DNA of 64,000 nt from Prorocentrum cordatum (GCA_963575745.1 CAUYUJ010021148.1:243148-307147), one strand, 5' to 3'. Shown: positions 40,491-51,357, numbered from the stretch's first letter. The notes: a model not told the origin generated them from the sequence alone. Numbers and translations: made by a program.

Positions 40491-40682
40491 GGTGGCTCGC
40501 ACAGTGGGGGGGCATGCCAAGAAACACCCGGCTCGCCTCCAGGGCGCACTGGGTTTTTTGGGTGCCGATGGCTTTGCCACGGAAAGCGTGACGCTCCCAC
40601 ACCCAAAATCAGTGGACGTCCTGGGGTCTCGGGGCTGGGGTTCTTGTGGAAGGTTTCTCGTGGACTGGCCTCCACTGGAATT

Positions 40683-40760
40683 AAGTCGGGCCTGTCTCTC
40701 TACAGGAGGAATGTCCAAAAATAACTAAAAGATTGTCAGGCCATGATTTTGTTAGTACAG
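40683..40760. mobile_element. FB2 5' fragment
   Basis: AAGTCGGGCCTGTCTCTCTA then CAGGAGGAATGTCC matches the FB2 5' end at 56229 and 3023. No 3' end seen nearby. Confidence 0.55.
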
Positions 40761-41339
40761 GGAGTTCAAAAACTAGGACGGCATGCCCAGGCTCAGTCTC
40801 GCGGGCTTACTCTAAAGTCAGATGTTCAAGATTATTTGTTTTGTTTCATGCCCTGCCGTCATCGCGCGAGTGATACTCGAAAACCTAGTTTAAAAAATGG
40901 TCATTGCTATCTTCCCCGAGATTTTCCTCCGGATTGTCCTCCAGATTTTCACCCAGATCTTCTAGGGAGGCAACATCAAACCTGTAAAGCGTACCCACCC
41001 AAAGTGAGCCAGTAAACCGTACCCACGTGTGGAGTTTTGCCCATTGATACATCATATGTACAGCGACTGATTGCTTACCTGCGTTTCATCATCTTTGTGG
41101 GTAGACGGGAGATCTAGTTGTCCGTCCATCTGGCTTTTCGTTGGGGGGGGGGGGGCTTCCCCTTCCTTTTGCAGAGAAGCGGCTGACAGAGGGCGGAAGT
41201 CGGACATCCTACAACACTATGCTCGACAGCTCCTACCGACACTCTTGGAATCCAGCCATGGCTTGGACGCTAGCTGTGTGCCCACGTATCCATATCGCGC
41301 GCGGCTGTGAGTGCAACGCGTACCTTCTTTGTCATCCTC
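40761..41339. other. Spacer with CCAGAT and GCGTACCC precursor words
   Basis: 40915-40965 has CCTCCAGATTTTCACCCAGA-type words. 40985 and 41014 have TAAAGCGTACCCACCC and TAAACCGTACCCACG. Both word types build the large arrays further right. A G12 run lies near 41143. No gene seen. Confidence 0.5.
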
Positions 41340-41690
41340 TTTCCGTCTCTGCATCCCTCCGCCCTTCAGTCCCTCCCTCCCTCCCTCCGTCAGCCCTCCC
41401 TCCTTCCCCCTTCCCCTCGCTTCTTTCTCATCCCCCGCCCCTCTCTCCTCACTCGCCCCTCTTTCTCCTGTCTCCTCTCTCCCTCCCTCTTCCTTCCTCA
41501 TTCCTCCTTCCGCACTCCCTGTTTCCCCCTCCTCTCTCCTTGCCTCATTTTGTTCTCACTGATATCCCTCTCCTCCCGTCCCTCTCCCCCTTCCGTTCCC
41601 TTCGCCATTTCTCCCTCTTCCTCGTCCCCTCTTCCGTCCTCCCTCCGTCCTTCCAGAGTCCGACTCCGCCCCTCACCCCCCCCCATCCTT
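41340..41690. repeat. Polypyrimidine CT-rich tract
   Basis: CCCTCCCTCC/TCCTCTCTCC low-complexity sequence, no exact period. Confidence 0.8.
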
Positions 41691-41889
41691 CGTCCCTGGG
41701 TGTCAGGGGCTGTGTCTCTGGAGCTGCTTCGGGGGCCCGCGTCCTGGCATGCTCAGGGGGCTCGGGGTCCTCCTCTGGGTCCGTGTGACCTGGAGGCAGG
41801 GCCCCTGCGGAAGGGGGCCTGAATTCCCCTCCGTGCGGAACAGTGTTCCGCGCTCGACGGAACACTGTTCCAGGGCGTTTGTGTTGGAG

Positions 41890-42165
41890 GCCGGACAGGC
41901 CAGGAAAGCGCACCCACGACCCTGGGCAGCGAGCAGACCAGTAAAGCGTACCCAGGGGACGCTATTTCTCTGGGCGGGGAACAGACCAGTAAAGCGTACC
42001 CACCCGGGCCTCGGCTCGCTGAAAGGACAGTTACAGGGATCCCGCCCCCCATGGGCGGCGATCAAGCCAGGAAATCGTACCCACCCCAGTTTGGGCGGGG
42101 AACGGACCAGGAAAGCGTACCCACCAGGGTCTGGGCGGCGAACAGACCAGTAAAGCGTACCCCCC
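41890..42165 (+). repeat. GTAAAGCGTACCCACC repeat, 6 copies
   Basis: CCAG(G/T)AAAGCGTACCCACC-like words at 41904, 41941, 41991, 42071, 42109 and 42150, spaced 38-80 bp and mostly preceded by GGGCGG(C/G)GAACAGACC. An inverted pair, GTGGGTACGCTTTGCGGTGG, is at 43040-43070. Confidence 0.8.
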
Positions 42166-43084
42166 AAACCAGCCGGCGGGCAAGTATTCCGCGAGTCCAG
42201 GAACATTGTTCCGGGACTCGCGGGGACGGGGTCCGCGGCGCGGGAGGGGCTCTGGGACGTGGCCCCAGGGAAGCAGGCACTCGCCTGGAGCCTTGTGGGG
42301 TTCTCTTCCACCGAGGCAACGGCCTTCGGGCTCCAGGGGACGAACCTGTGGGACGGGCGAGGAGGCCTTCAGGAATCCCCCGAAGGCGCCGTAGGAGACC
42401 GCAGAGCCACCAGGTCGGCCCAAGACCTGATGGCATTGTTTTTGTCTTGGGGCTCCAGGGCCAATTGCGGCCCACGACCGCGTCGTGGGGGCCGAAAACC
42501 AACTCTGCCCCCGAATCGTCTTCGAGACCCAAGGTGGTCGACGAAACTGGCGTGGAGCGCGTGCTCACGGACGAGGGCGCCGCCAAGGCTGGCAGGCACA
42601 TGCGGATCGGTTCAGCATCGTTGTGAAGACGTCGAAGAATAATATAATAGATCGGTTCGCTTCCCAATGTGCTTGGTGTCAGCCGCTGGTGCATTGAGCA
42701 AAAATGGCCCCTTCGCGCGCGTGTTTGCCCCTTTGCGCGTTGGGGTTGCGCGGGTGTCAGAAAACGTCAACAGAAGTGCACTTGTGCTTGCGCAGTGTAA
42801 TATTTCCGAGTGAAACTCACACGCGTGTTCTAGCGTTTACAAGTTGGCACGCACGCTGCAAAGAATATGTGCCGCGTGTTTCGGTGGCCCCTGGGGCCGC
42901 GCCACGGGGTTGAGCGAATTGATATAGCCCCCCTGCGTGACTGGCGACCGTGCGTGAGTAGGTCCATGAAACGGTACGCACAGAATACTGCGCGGAGTAG
43001 CATTCCAAAAAATGCGGAACACTTTCCCGAACTGTGGAAGGTGGGTACGCTTTGCGGTGGGTACGCTTCACAGGTCCCTTTGCC
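42166..43084. other. Unassigned sequence between the two arrays
   Basis: Short palindromes (GGAACACTGTTCC-type at 41830-41875; CCACGACCGCGTCGTGG at 42470) and no recognisable gene. 42640-42870 is less GC-rich. Confidence 0.4.
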
Positions 43085-44735
43085 CCCGCCCAATCTTCCC
43101 CCAGATGTTTCCTTTGACCTCCCCGCAGATCTTCACCCAGATCTCCTCCCAGATCCTCACGCAGATCTTGATGCCTTCCTCCAGATCATTATTCAGATGT
43201 TCTCCTCCTTTTCCGCCAAACCCCCCCCCCCCCCCCCCCCCCGGATCTTCACCCAGATCTTCGCCCAAATCCCCTCCCAGATCTTCGCCCAGATCTTCCC
43301 TCAGATCCTCGCCCAGATCTCCCCCCAAATCTCCCCCCAGATTTTCCCCCCGATCTCCTCCCAGATCTGTCCCCAAACCTTCCCCCAGATCTTCCGCCAG
43401 ATCTTCCCCCTGATCTTCCCCCCAGATTTCCCACCAGATCTTCTTCGGGATCTTTCTCCAGATATTACCCCAGATCTTCGTTTAGATGTCTTCGCCCAGC
43501 TCTTCCGCCAGATCTTCCCCCAGATCTCCCCTCCAGATCTTCCCCCAGATCTTCCAGATCGCCGCGCAGATCTCACACCAGGTCTTCCCCCAGATGTTCC
43601 CCAAGATTTTCCGCCAGATCTTCCCCCAGATCTTCCCCCTAGATCTTCCCCCAAATCTGGGGGGGAAGATCTGGGGGATCGAGGTTCGAGGTTCGAGGTC
43701 CTTCTCCAGATCTTCCTTCAGATTTTCGCCAGGTCTTCCAGTAGATCTTCCCCCAGATCTTCCCCTGGATTCTTCCCCAGAATTTGCCCCCAGGTCTTTC
43801 CCCTGATCTTCCCCCAGATTTTCCCCCAGATCTTCCTCCAGATCGTTCCCCAAATCTTACCCCAGATCTTCCTCCATATCTTCCCCCAGATCTGCCCCCA
43901 GATCTCCCTCCAGATCTCTCCCCAGATCGTTCCCTAAATTTGTCCCAGATCTTACCCCAGATTGTCCTCAAGATCTGCCCCCAGATCTTCCTCCAGATCT
44001 CCCCCCAAATCTTCCCCCTGATCTTTCCCCAGATCTCCCCCCAGATCTTCCCCCAGATCCCCCTTCAGATCTTCCTCCAGCTCTTCCCCCAGATCTTCCC
44101 CCAGATCTTCCTCTAGATATTCCTCCAGATCTTCGCCCGGATCTTTCACCAGATATTATCCCAGATTTGCTCCCAGATCTTTCCCCAAATCTCCCCCCGG
44201 ATGTTTCCCAAGATCTTCCGCCAGATCTTCCCCCAGATCTTCCTCCAACCTCCAAATCGTCACCCAGATCTGTCCTCTGATTTTTCCCGATGTTGTCCCG
44301 CAGAGTTTTTTTCATGTTTCACCAGTCTATTCACCCAGATATTGAGTCAGATCTTCCCCCAGATTTTGCTCCAGATCGTCCTCCAGATTTTCACCCAGAT
44401 CTTCCCCCAGAGTTTTCTCCAGATCTTCCCGAGACTTTCCCGCAAATCTTGCTGCAGATTTACGACGCACTACACCGCCAAATCTCCCGCAGCACATTCC
44501 CCAGGTTTTCGCCCAGATCTTCCACTTGATCTTCCCTCAAATGTCCCTCCAGATCTTCCTCCAGACTTCCCGCCAAATATTCTATCCGAGATGTTCCCTC
44601 AGATCTCCCCCGGATATTCCGCCAAATCTTCCTCCAGATTTATCGCTTTGCAACCGCGCTAGATCTTCCATTGGACACTCCCCAAATCTCCCGACAGATC
44701 TTCCCCCAGATCTTCCCCCTGCTGTTCCAGGGCGT
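43085..44735 (+). repeat. CCCCAGATCTTC array, about 1.65 kb
   Basis: 12-bp units, CCCCCAGATCTT with variants, carry dozens of AGATCT sites. 43660-43685 is locally inverted (GGGGGGAAGATCTGGGGG). 43223-43242 is poly-C. The three-frame Pro/Asp/Leu/Gln/Ile open frames are repeat translations. Confidence 0.92.
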
Positions 44736-44869
44736 CCCTTGTTTCATTTCATGCCGCGTCGCGGGTCCGGCTCTTGTTTGTTAACTTACCAGTTTTGTTT
44801 TCTGTCTCGTTTCGGGGCTGCGATCTCTACGCGACAACCTAGAATATGTTATTCCTTGTTTTTTAGAAT

Positions 44870-44975
44870 TCCTTGTTTCCAACCTCCCTCTATGTTTGAG
44901 CACTGGTTGGGAATATGTTGCATCGTTGTCATTTCTCCTCCAAAATCCGCCTGTAGGGGGACGCGCCCGACCTAA
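44870..44975. mobile_element. FB2 3'-half
   Basis: TCCTCCAAAATCCGCCTGTA then GGGGGACGCGCCCGACCT, the FB2 3' end. The 5' part lies in or was lost to the neighbouring sequence. FB7 follows 43 bp later. Confidence 0.62.
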
Positions 44976-45017
44976 CACTGGAAAGCCGCCACCCTTGCCA
45001 CGTTCGGGTATGGCCAG

Positions 45018-45213
45018 GACCCCTGGTAAGGGGATCCCGATAGTGGTAGGGCCCCAGAGCTCTTAAATTGGCCAGAATCACTAAACCAGGTCTGCCGTAG
45101 CTGGTGTTCTTCGGGTGACGGCAGTTGTGGTCAGTGGAACGGGACGGGGGGGGCGTCCCCCAGTACGCATCACCAAACCAGGTCCCGATAAACCCAGTTC
45201 TGCCAACGCCCGA
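45018..45213. mobile_element. FB7 MITE-like element, copy 2
   Basis: TAGTGGTAGGGCCCCAGAGC, GGTCTGCCGTAGCTGGTG and AAACCCAGTTCTGCCAACGC match 21256-21448 with about nine in ten bases conserved by eye. Confidence 0.82.
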
Positions 45214-45354
45214 CACGAACACTGGAGAGCTGCCCCCCTCTCTCTCTCGCGTGGCTCGGCGGGGCGCCGCGGTGCCCGCAGCTCGCGTGCGGGCCTGCGC
45301 CCGTCGGTTCTGGCCCCGGGCCGTGCGTCGCGGCACGGTGTTCTGGCAAGGGCT

Positions 45355-45464
45355 TGGCATCGCTCGGACGTGTGCATTTTCTTTCTCGGCGAGGACCTTC
45401 GAGGAGCATCCTCGACCGCGAAACCGACAAAAACATAGGGGAATGGACGTCCGAGCGATGGCCA
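45355..45464. mobile_element. FB8 MITE-like element, copy 2
   Basis: TGGCATCGCTCGGACGTG to GACGTCCGAGCGATGGCCA, 110 bp, missing part of the A-rich centre present at 7437-7566. Confidence 0.83.
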
Positions 45465-46482
45465 GAGGGGGGTGGGCGCGCCCACCCCCCGCACGAGACT
45501 CGGCGGAGAGCCCAGGGTTCGGTCGGGCGGGCCCCTCTACAGGTGGATGTTGGACGTGTGTGTATATATATGTGTGTGTGTGTGTTCCTCTTCCTATATG
45601 TTTATAAGCCCTGGCGGGGGGACCCCCCCAAAAAAACCGGACTCCCGGGATCTGGGGCTTTGAGACCCTCCGGACGGGCCTCGAAGCTGCCCCCCGGGCC
45701 TCGCAGGGCGTTTTGCCAACCCTTCCCAGCACACCTACGGCGATCAGGGGGTCATCGGAGACATCCCAAAAACCTCCAGGACAACACAAGAGCGCTCCAA
45801 AAATGACCGACGTGACCTCAAGAGCCCAAAGGCCTCCAGGACGGCCCCAAAGAGGCCTCCAAGAGCACTCCCAAGAAGGCCCCAAGAGGCAAAAATCATA
45901 GATGTTCTATTGTTTTTGGTGAATTGTGGGGTTATCTTTTTTTCGGCTTCCCGACGCTCCAAGACGGCGGTGTTCTGGGCGTCCGAGGCCGCCTGGGAGG
46001 CTCCAAAATCGCCCCACAACCATCCGAAAGGGCTTCCAGTCAGTCCAAGAGACCCCAAAACTGCACGACACGGGTCCAAGATGGCCCTCAGAGAGCCCCA
46101 TGGCGGCCCAAGATGGCCCCAAGACACCCTCCGAAGCATTCCAAATCGTGACCCGGCCCGGTCGTTCAGGGAGACCGCGGTTGGAGGCAGGGTGGCCCGA
46201 GGAAGCCCCCAGAGGCCCCCAGAATACGCCCAGGAGGCCTCCAGAAGGCCTTAAGAAAACCTGAAACAACTTTTGTGAGGCCCCCAGAGGCCCTCAAAGG
46301 AGGAGCCTCCGCAAAAAAAGAGCTGAGGAGGATGGGGAGAATGCGCTGGGGACAACGACAAAACATTATTAAGGCGGCGATGCCAGAAAAGGCAACAAGG
46401 ACTTATCGCTGAATTGTCGGCTTCCGCCTGCATACCAAAATTCAAGGACCAAGGTGCATGGCGCGAAGCGCCACTGCAGTCT

Positions 46483-46484
<2 letters not shown>
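45465..46484. other. Spacer with TG/TA tract and CCAAGATGGCCCC quasi-repeat
   Basis: 45560-45600 is (TG)n/(TA)n. 45510-45545 resembles an FB2 start (GGTCGGGCGGGCCCC). 45780-46270 repeats CCAAAAACCTCCAGGA and CAAGATGGCCCCAAGA words, the reverse-strand counterpart of the 24.0-24.6-kb quasi-repeat. No gene recognised. Confidence 0.45.
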
Positions 46485-46529
<45 letters not shown>

Positions 46530-46530
46530 A
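46485..46530. repeat. (TA)n/(TATG)n microsatellite
   Basis: About 15 TA followed by TGTATGTATGTA, directly before FB6 copy 3. Confidence 0.9.
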
Positions 46531-46537
46531 TGGGTGT

Positions 46538-46692
46538 GGACAGACCTCTTACCCTGACACGTCGATTAGCGAATTGGCCGTTTTCGGTTCGCGAGAGGGC
46601 GTCGCGGCCGTCGTTTTTGCGGGTCCAGGTCCGTCGGTTGAGGTCTTAGGCCGTTTTCATCAAAGTGAGGTTTATTAAAGGGAGGTTTGTCC
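46538..46692. mobile_element. FB6 MITE-like element, copy 3
   Basis: GGACAGACCTCTTACCCTGA to TTAAAGGGAGGTTTGTCC, 155 bp. Same CCACCGCCGA follows its right end as follows copy 2. Confidence 0.87.
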
Positions 46693-47251
46693 ACCGCCGA
46701 GGGTCCAGACCTTTCGGTGGTCGACGGTGTGAGAAAATCACGACGTCGGGGGTCTGGCCCCCAGCCGTCTCAGAGAAGTGTGTTGAGCCGTCTCCGAAGG
46801 CACGGGTGGCTTCTCGGAAGGGTGACGGGCTCTCGAGAAGCCCCGCCGCTTCTGGACAGGCGTGCCCCCTCTCACTTCCCCTCGCGCGCGCGCCGCCGAT
46901 TAAAGTTCGTAGAACATTTGTGGTCGAGGCGATGCCGTTCTGAGGCATCGGCTCTATGTTCCACTAAGAACATTATCGATGTCATCAGGGCGCTCATCAG
47001 GGGCGGCCAATCGTAATACCCAGAGCAGACGTACCCTGAAGAGATAAAATCAGAGACAACCTCGGGATACTCAGAGGCTGGGTTTTGGCGCTCACTGTGG
47101 CTGGCACCTCGGTCCCTGCGAACCTTGCGAATCCTTTTGTTCTAAGAGACTGTCAAGGTAAGCCCATAGCGATACCAGGATGCGAAAATCCCTGCTCAAT
47201 CGTTGTTTTCGCTCGCCTTGTCGTCGGCGCCATTATACCGAAGCAGAAGAA
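46693..47251. other. Decayed FB4, R18 and FB3-like pieces
   Basis: 46695-46758 has GGGTCCAGACCTTTCGG and GTCGACGGTGTGAGAAAATC (FB4). 46785-46880 is R18-like. 46905-47205 begins GTAGAACATTTGTGG and ends AAAATCCCTGCTCAA with TAAGCCCATAG (FB3-like, diverged). No gene seen. Confidence 0.5.
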
Positions 47252-47436
47252 GCATGGCATAAGCATAAACTGTCAGAGGTGGGCCGGCATCTATTGGCTC
47301 TTGGATCAGCGCTGGACCCACCTTGCCGCTCTGGCGCCCGCCCCTGGCGCGCTCCGCGCACCAGGGGTCCAGCGCCAGTCCACGGAATCCGCCCAGGCCT
47401 CGGAGAGTTCCTGCGTATTCTTTCTCCTCGTCCTGC
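47252..47436 (+). mobile_element. FB1 foldback element, copy J
   Basis: AGCATAAGCATAAACTGTCAG on the left, core GGATCAGCGCTGGACCC and GCGCTCCGCGCACCAGG, right TCCAGCGCCAGTCCACGG and CTCGGAGAGTTCCTGCG. The right end runs into (GGA)n. Confidence 0.82.
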
Positions 47437-47439
47437 AGC

Positions 47440-47588
47440 AAGAGGAGGAGGAGGAGGAGGAGGAGGAGGAGGAGGAGGAGGAGGACGAGGAGGAGGAGGA
47501 GGAGGACGAGGAGGAGGAGGACGAGGACGAGGAGGAGAGGAGGAGGAGGAGGAGATGGAGGAGGAGGAGGAGGAGGAGGAGGAGGACT
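47440..47588. repeat. (GGA)n tract
   Basis: GGA with GGACGA interruptions. Confidence 0.93.
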
Positions 47589-47874
47589 GAGGAACACACG
47601 CCGACACTGCTGCTCGTCCTTGAGAGCCCTCGTCCCCACGGCTGCCTCACGGCTGCCTTCGGACACGCCCCCAGGCAGGCCCGCCCCGGGGGCGACGCCA
47701 GACGCGCTTCCAGGCGCGCTTCTGGCAGCGCGCTCTCTGGCACGTCCCTTGCAGCGACTCCCAGGCACGTCCCTATAGGCGCGCCCTCCTCCCACACGCC
47801 ACCAGGAGGGGCACCAGGCCCTGGCACGACCCCAGACGCCCCCAGACACGTGTCCGGAGACGCCCGGGGAGTTG

Positions 47875-48050
47875 TTGGTTCCCCGCATGCTTAGCGGGGT
47901 TCTGGTTTTCTTCCCACCCGCGTCGCACCCGCGTTCACGCACACCCGCCTCCCCTCCTCACCTTTCCTCAGTAGCGTAATTCCCCACATGTTTCGTGGGG
48001 TTCTGGTTATTCCCCACATGATGTGGCCCCACATGTTTCGTGGGGTTCTG
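47875..48050. repeat. Repeated CCCCACATG hairpins with GGTTCTGGTT tails
   Basis: TCCCCGCATGCTTAGCGGGG near 47879, and CCCCACATGTTTCGTGGGG near 47983 and 48027, each followed by TTCTGGTT. Stems are 5-6 bp. 47589-47870 is GC-rich with no gene seen. Confidence 0.65.
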
Positions 48051-48119
48051 GTTTTCTTCTCTGCCGCGTCGCAACCGCGTCTTCCTCACCCGCATCCCTA
48101 TCCTTCTCCCTCTCCTCAC

Positions 48120-48310
48120 GCACACACAGACACACACACAACACACACGCACACACACGACGTATGCGTACATACTGGGCACACACACACACACATCAGG
48201 CACACGTCCCGATACGGCCGCTCACGTATGCGCTACATACTGGGCACGCACGTGAGGCACACGTCCCGATACGGCCGCGCACGCATCATCCACATACACA
48301 TGACATGCCA
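48120..48310. repeat. (CA)n and CCCGATACGGCCGC short tandem
   Basis: CACACAGACACACACACAAC run, then CACGTCCCGATACGGCCGC twice (48204, 48260) with CGTATGCG..ACATACTGGGCAC between. Confidence 0.8.
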
Positions 48311-48350
48311 TGTACAAGACGTGCGTGTAGCATTCGCAGTGCACGGCAGG

Positions 48351-49196
48351 CTTGGCACTTTCTCGACACCATAAGGGGGTGCGCAGGGTGTGGTCCCCGA
48401 GCGCGGCGTCTATGCGGGCCATGGCGCAGGGCATGGCAGGCGTGGCGCTTTCTCGACACCATAGGGGGTGCGCAGGGGGTGGTCCCCGAGCGCGGCGTCT
48501 ATGCGGGCCATGGCGCAGGGCATAGCAGGCGTGGCGCTTTCTCGACACCATAGGGGGCGCACAGGGGGTGGTCCCCGAGCGCGGCGTCTGTGCGGGCCAT
48601 GGCGCAGGGCATAGCAGGCGTGGCGCGTTCTCGACGCCAGAAGGGGGTGCGCAGGGTGTGGTCCCCGAGCGCGGCGTCTATGCGGGCCATGGCGCAGGGC
48701 ATAGCAGGCGTGGCGCGTTCTCGACACCATAAGGGGTGCGCAGGGTGTGGTCCCCGAGCGCGGCGTCTATGCGGGCCATGGCGCAGGGCATAGCAGGCGT
48801 GGCGCTTTCTCGACACCATAGGGGGCGCACAGGGGGTGGTCCCCGAGCGCGGCGTCTATGCGAGCCATGGCGCAGGGCATAGCAGGCGTGGCACTTTCTT
48901 CTCGGCGCCACAAGGGGGTGCGCAGGGGGTGGTCCCCGAGCGCGGCGTCTGTGCGGGCCATGGCGCAGGGCATAGCAGGCGTGGCAATTTCTCGACACCA
49001 TAAGGGGGTGCGCAGGGTGTGGTCCCCGAGCGCGGCGTCTATGCGGGCCATGGCGCAGGGAATAGCAGGCGTGGCGCTTTCTCGACGCCAGAAGGGGGTG
49101 CGCAGGGAGTGGTCCCCGAGCGCGGCGTCTATGCGGACCATGGCGCAGGGCGTAGCAGGCGTGGCACTTTCTCTACACCATAGAGGGTGCTCAGGG
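48351..49196 (+). repeat. 89-91-bp tandem repeat, about 10 units
   Basis: TCTCGACACC-type words start at 48361, 48451, 48540, 48629, 48719, 48808, 48899, 48990, 49080 and 49170. Each unit has GGTCCCCGAGCGCGGCGTCT, GGGCCATGGCGCAGGGCAT and AGCAGGCGTGGC. Period changes of one base shift any reading frame between units, so the open frames on both strands are not a protein repeat. Confidence 0.94.
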
Positions 49197-49384
49197 GGGT
49201 CGGTGTCACAGGGCCTATGGACCCACTCAGGGTACTCAGGCTCCCACCTCATTGACAGGTGCCACCAACGGGGTCGGCGAAGCAACGGCCACCTGCATCA
49301 TTCTCGCAAGCTTCACGCCAGCTATCATCACGCCAGACATATTGTAAGTATGTGGGGTTCCTCGGTAGCGTAATTGCTGTGTTT

Positions 49385-49500
49385 GGGGGCCCTCGCCCAG
49401 CCCCCGGACCGTCAAAAAGCCATTCAGGATGCCCAGGGAATGGGTCGAGACTTCCAGGGGACCGCGTTGTGAAGAATCGCGACTTCGGGGATATGGGCTT
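49385..49500. mobile_element. FB4 element, copy at 49.4 kb
   Basis: GGGGGCCCTCGCCCAGCCCC, CCGTCAAAAAGCC, GGGAATGGGTCGAGACTTCC and GCGTTGTGAAGAATCGCGAC. Best conserved FB4 block order. Confidence 0.62.
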
Positions 49501-49639
49501 CATGGCTTCTAGAAATCACGATCCCCGACACGCCCCCAGATTCGCCCGCCATCCCACAGGCGACACGGTCGTCAGAACATCGAAAGTGTTGGTAGGGCGA
49601 CTTGTTGAGATGATTTGCCTCCGCGTGTCCTTGTGCAGG

Positions 49640-50515
49640 TTCTCCTCATCATCCCTCCTTCCCGTCCTCCTCCCCCTCCTCCGCGCGACCAGATCTGCCT
49701 CCTCCTCCTCCTCCTCCTCCTCCTCCTGTTCCTCATGTTATCATCCTCATCCTCCTCCCCCTCCTCTTCTTGTCCTCCTCATCATCCATCCTCCTCCTCT
49801 TCCGCCTCTTCCACTGCGTCCTCCTCCACCTACTCCTTCTCCCCCTGCTTTCCTCTATCTCCTCCTCCCTCCTCCTTCCCTCGTGGGTACCCATGCCGCA
49901 GACCCCCCCCGGGCCCGGAGGAAACCCGCCCCAGTCCGACTTGGGCACGGAGGACGCCAGTCCAGGCCGAGCCGCCTACGCCGCCCGGGAGGAGGGGGAA
50001 GGACGAGGAAGCCGTTCTTCGGGGAAGGGGAGGACGAAGAAGGGGCCTCATTCCGCCTCCTCATCATCACCACCATCATCATCAGCAGCATCATCATCAC
50101 CATCATCGTCATGCTCATCCTCATTTTCATAGTCAGCATCATCAGCATCATCATCATCATCATCATCACCAGCATCATCATCCCCCTTCTCCTACTCCCC
50201 TATCATCCCCCCTTCTCCTCCCCGCTCCTCCTCCTCCTCCTCCTCCTCCTCCTCCTCCTCCTCCTCCTCCCTCCTCCTCCTCCTCCTCCTCCTCCTCCTC
50301 CTCCTCCTCCCTCCTCCTTCTCTCCTCCTCCTCCTCCTCCTCCTCCTCCTCCTCCTCCTCCTCCTCCTCCTCCTCCTCCTCCTCCTCCTCCTCCTCTCCT
50401 CCTCCTCCTCCCCCCCAACTCCTCCTCCTTTTCTCCTCCTTCTCCTCCTCATCATCCTTCTCTCCTCCTCCTCCTCCTCCTCCTCCTCCTCTTCCTCCTC
50501 ATCCTCCATTCTTTC
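49640..50515. repeat. (CCT)n and (ATC)n polypyrimidine region
   Basis: CCT trinucleotide at 49640-49880 and 50210-50515. (CATCAT)n at 50060-50185. 49880-50055 is GC-rich filler. Pro/Ser/Leu and Arg/Gly/Glu frames are artefacts. Confidence 0.92.
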
Positions 50516-50579
50516 CTTGTAGATAGCTCCTCCGCGTCTCACCCTGGGGTTGGTCGGATGGGCGGGCCCTGGCGTTTCG

Positions 50580-51110
50580 CTCGAGACGTCCCTGCCGTGT
50601 AGGACCCCGGAGCTCAAACTTAGCAACAGTTTCACGGATGGAGCGCGGGCTGTTTTCAAGGCGCGGTTTCCGCTTTGGCGCCGCGAGTATTCGTTTGAAG
50701 CGTTGCAAGAGCTTCACGGATGGAGGGCGGGTGGTTTTCAACGGATGGTTCTCGTTCTAGCGCCGCAAAGATTCGTTGAAACGGAAGTCAAGAGTTCACG
50801 GATTGAAGGTGGTTCCTTTGCAACTTTGCAACATGAGGTTCTCGCCTCAGCGCCGCGCGCATTCGTTTCAAACAGCTGCAATCCTTTCACGGATTCCTAT
50901 GGTTCGCGTACCAGACATCAAGTTCTGGAGCGATTCAAGATTGCCAGCGCAACAGTTGATTCGCGGCGTTGAAGTTCCAGGAATGGTGTTCTGACGCGAT
51001 TCAGGATCGTCGAGACGCAACAGCCAAATTGTTTCGCGGCGTTGAAGTTCCGAGAACGGTGTGCTGGCACGTTGAAGATCTGTGCCCCCCAACGGGCCTT
51101 GAATAGTTGT
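50580..51110. repeat. Degenerate repeat of about 75 bp (TTCACGGAT ... GCGCCGC ... ATTCGTT)
   Basis: TTTCACGGATGGAG, TTGGCGCCGCGAGTATTCGT, CTTCACGGATGGAGG, CTAGCGCCGCAAAGATTCGT, TCACGGATTGAAGG and CAGCGCCGCGCGCATTCGT recur at 70-90 bp. From 50955 the words appear inverted (CGCGGCGTTGAAGTTCC twice). It lies just upstream of the spliced leader of L3. Confidence 0.6.
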
Positions 51111-51136
51111 AAGGGCCTATGAAGACCTCCTCCTCC

Positions 51137-51158
51137 TCCGTAGCCATGTTGGCTCAAG
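51137..51158 (+). other. Dinoflagellate spliced-leader sequence, one mismatch
   Basis: T, CCGTAGCCATGTTGGCTC, AAG: the DinoSL with T to G at the second T of the TTTT run. TTCCG follows, not a GT donor, so it is not an SL RNA gene. No relict copy follows. Confidence 0.88.
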
Positions 51159-51357
51159 TTCCGAACCTGCCATAGGGGTTTGGAAGTTTCTACATCTGAC
51201 GGGGAGTCTCGAAGGCCTCCGCGCCCTGCAGCAATTGTGTCGCTCGATCCCCGTGGGAGCTTCAGGGGCCGTCGGTCCCGTTTTCCCGTTCCCTCGCCAC
51301 ATGTGCGCGCGACCCTTCTTCCTCGCATCACGCCAGCGAGCCTGGCTCGTTACAGCA

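Noticed and set aside
43085-44735. Asp/Pro or Gly/Arg-repeat structural protein
   Set aside because: A 12-bp repeat with indels is open in several frames on both strands. No start context or leader.
48351-49196. CRISPR array
   Set aside because: Whole units, including the would-be spacers, are repeated. Eukaryotic context.
48351-49285. Arg/His-rich repeat protein
   Set aside because: The period alternates between 89, 90 and 91 bp, so units fall in different frames.
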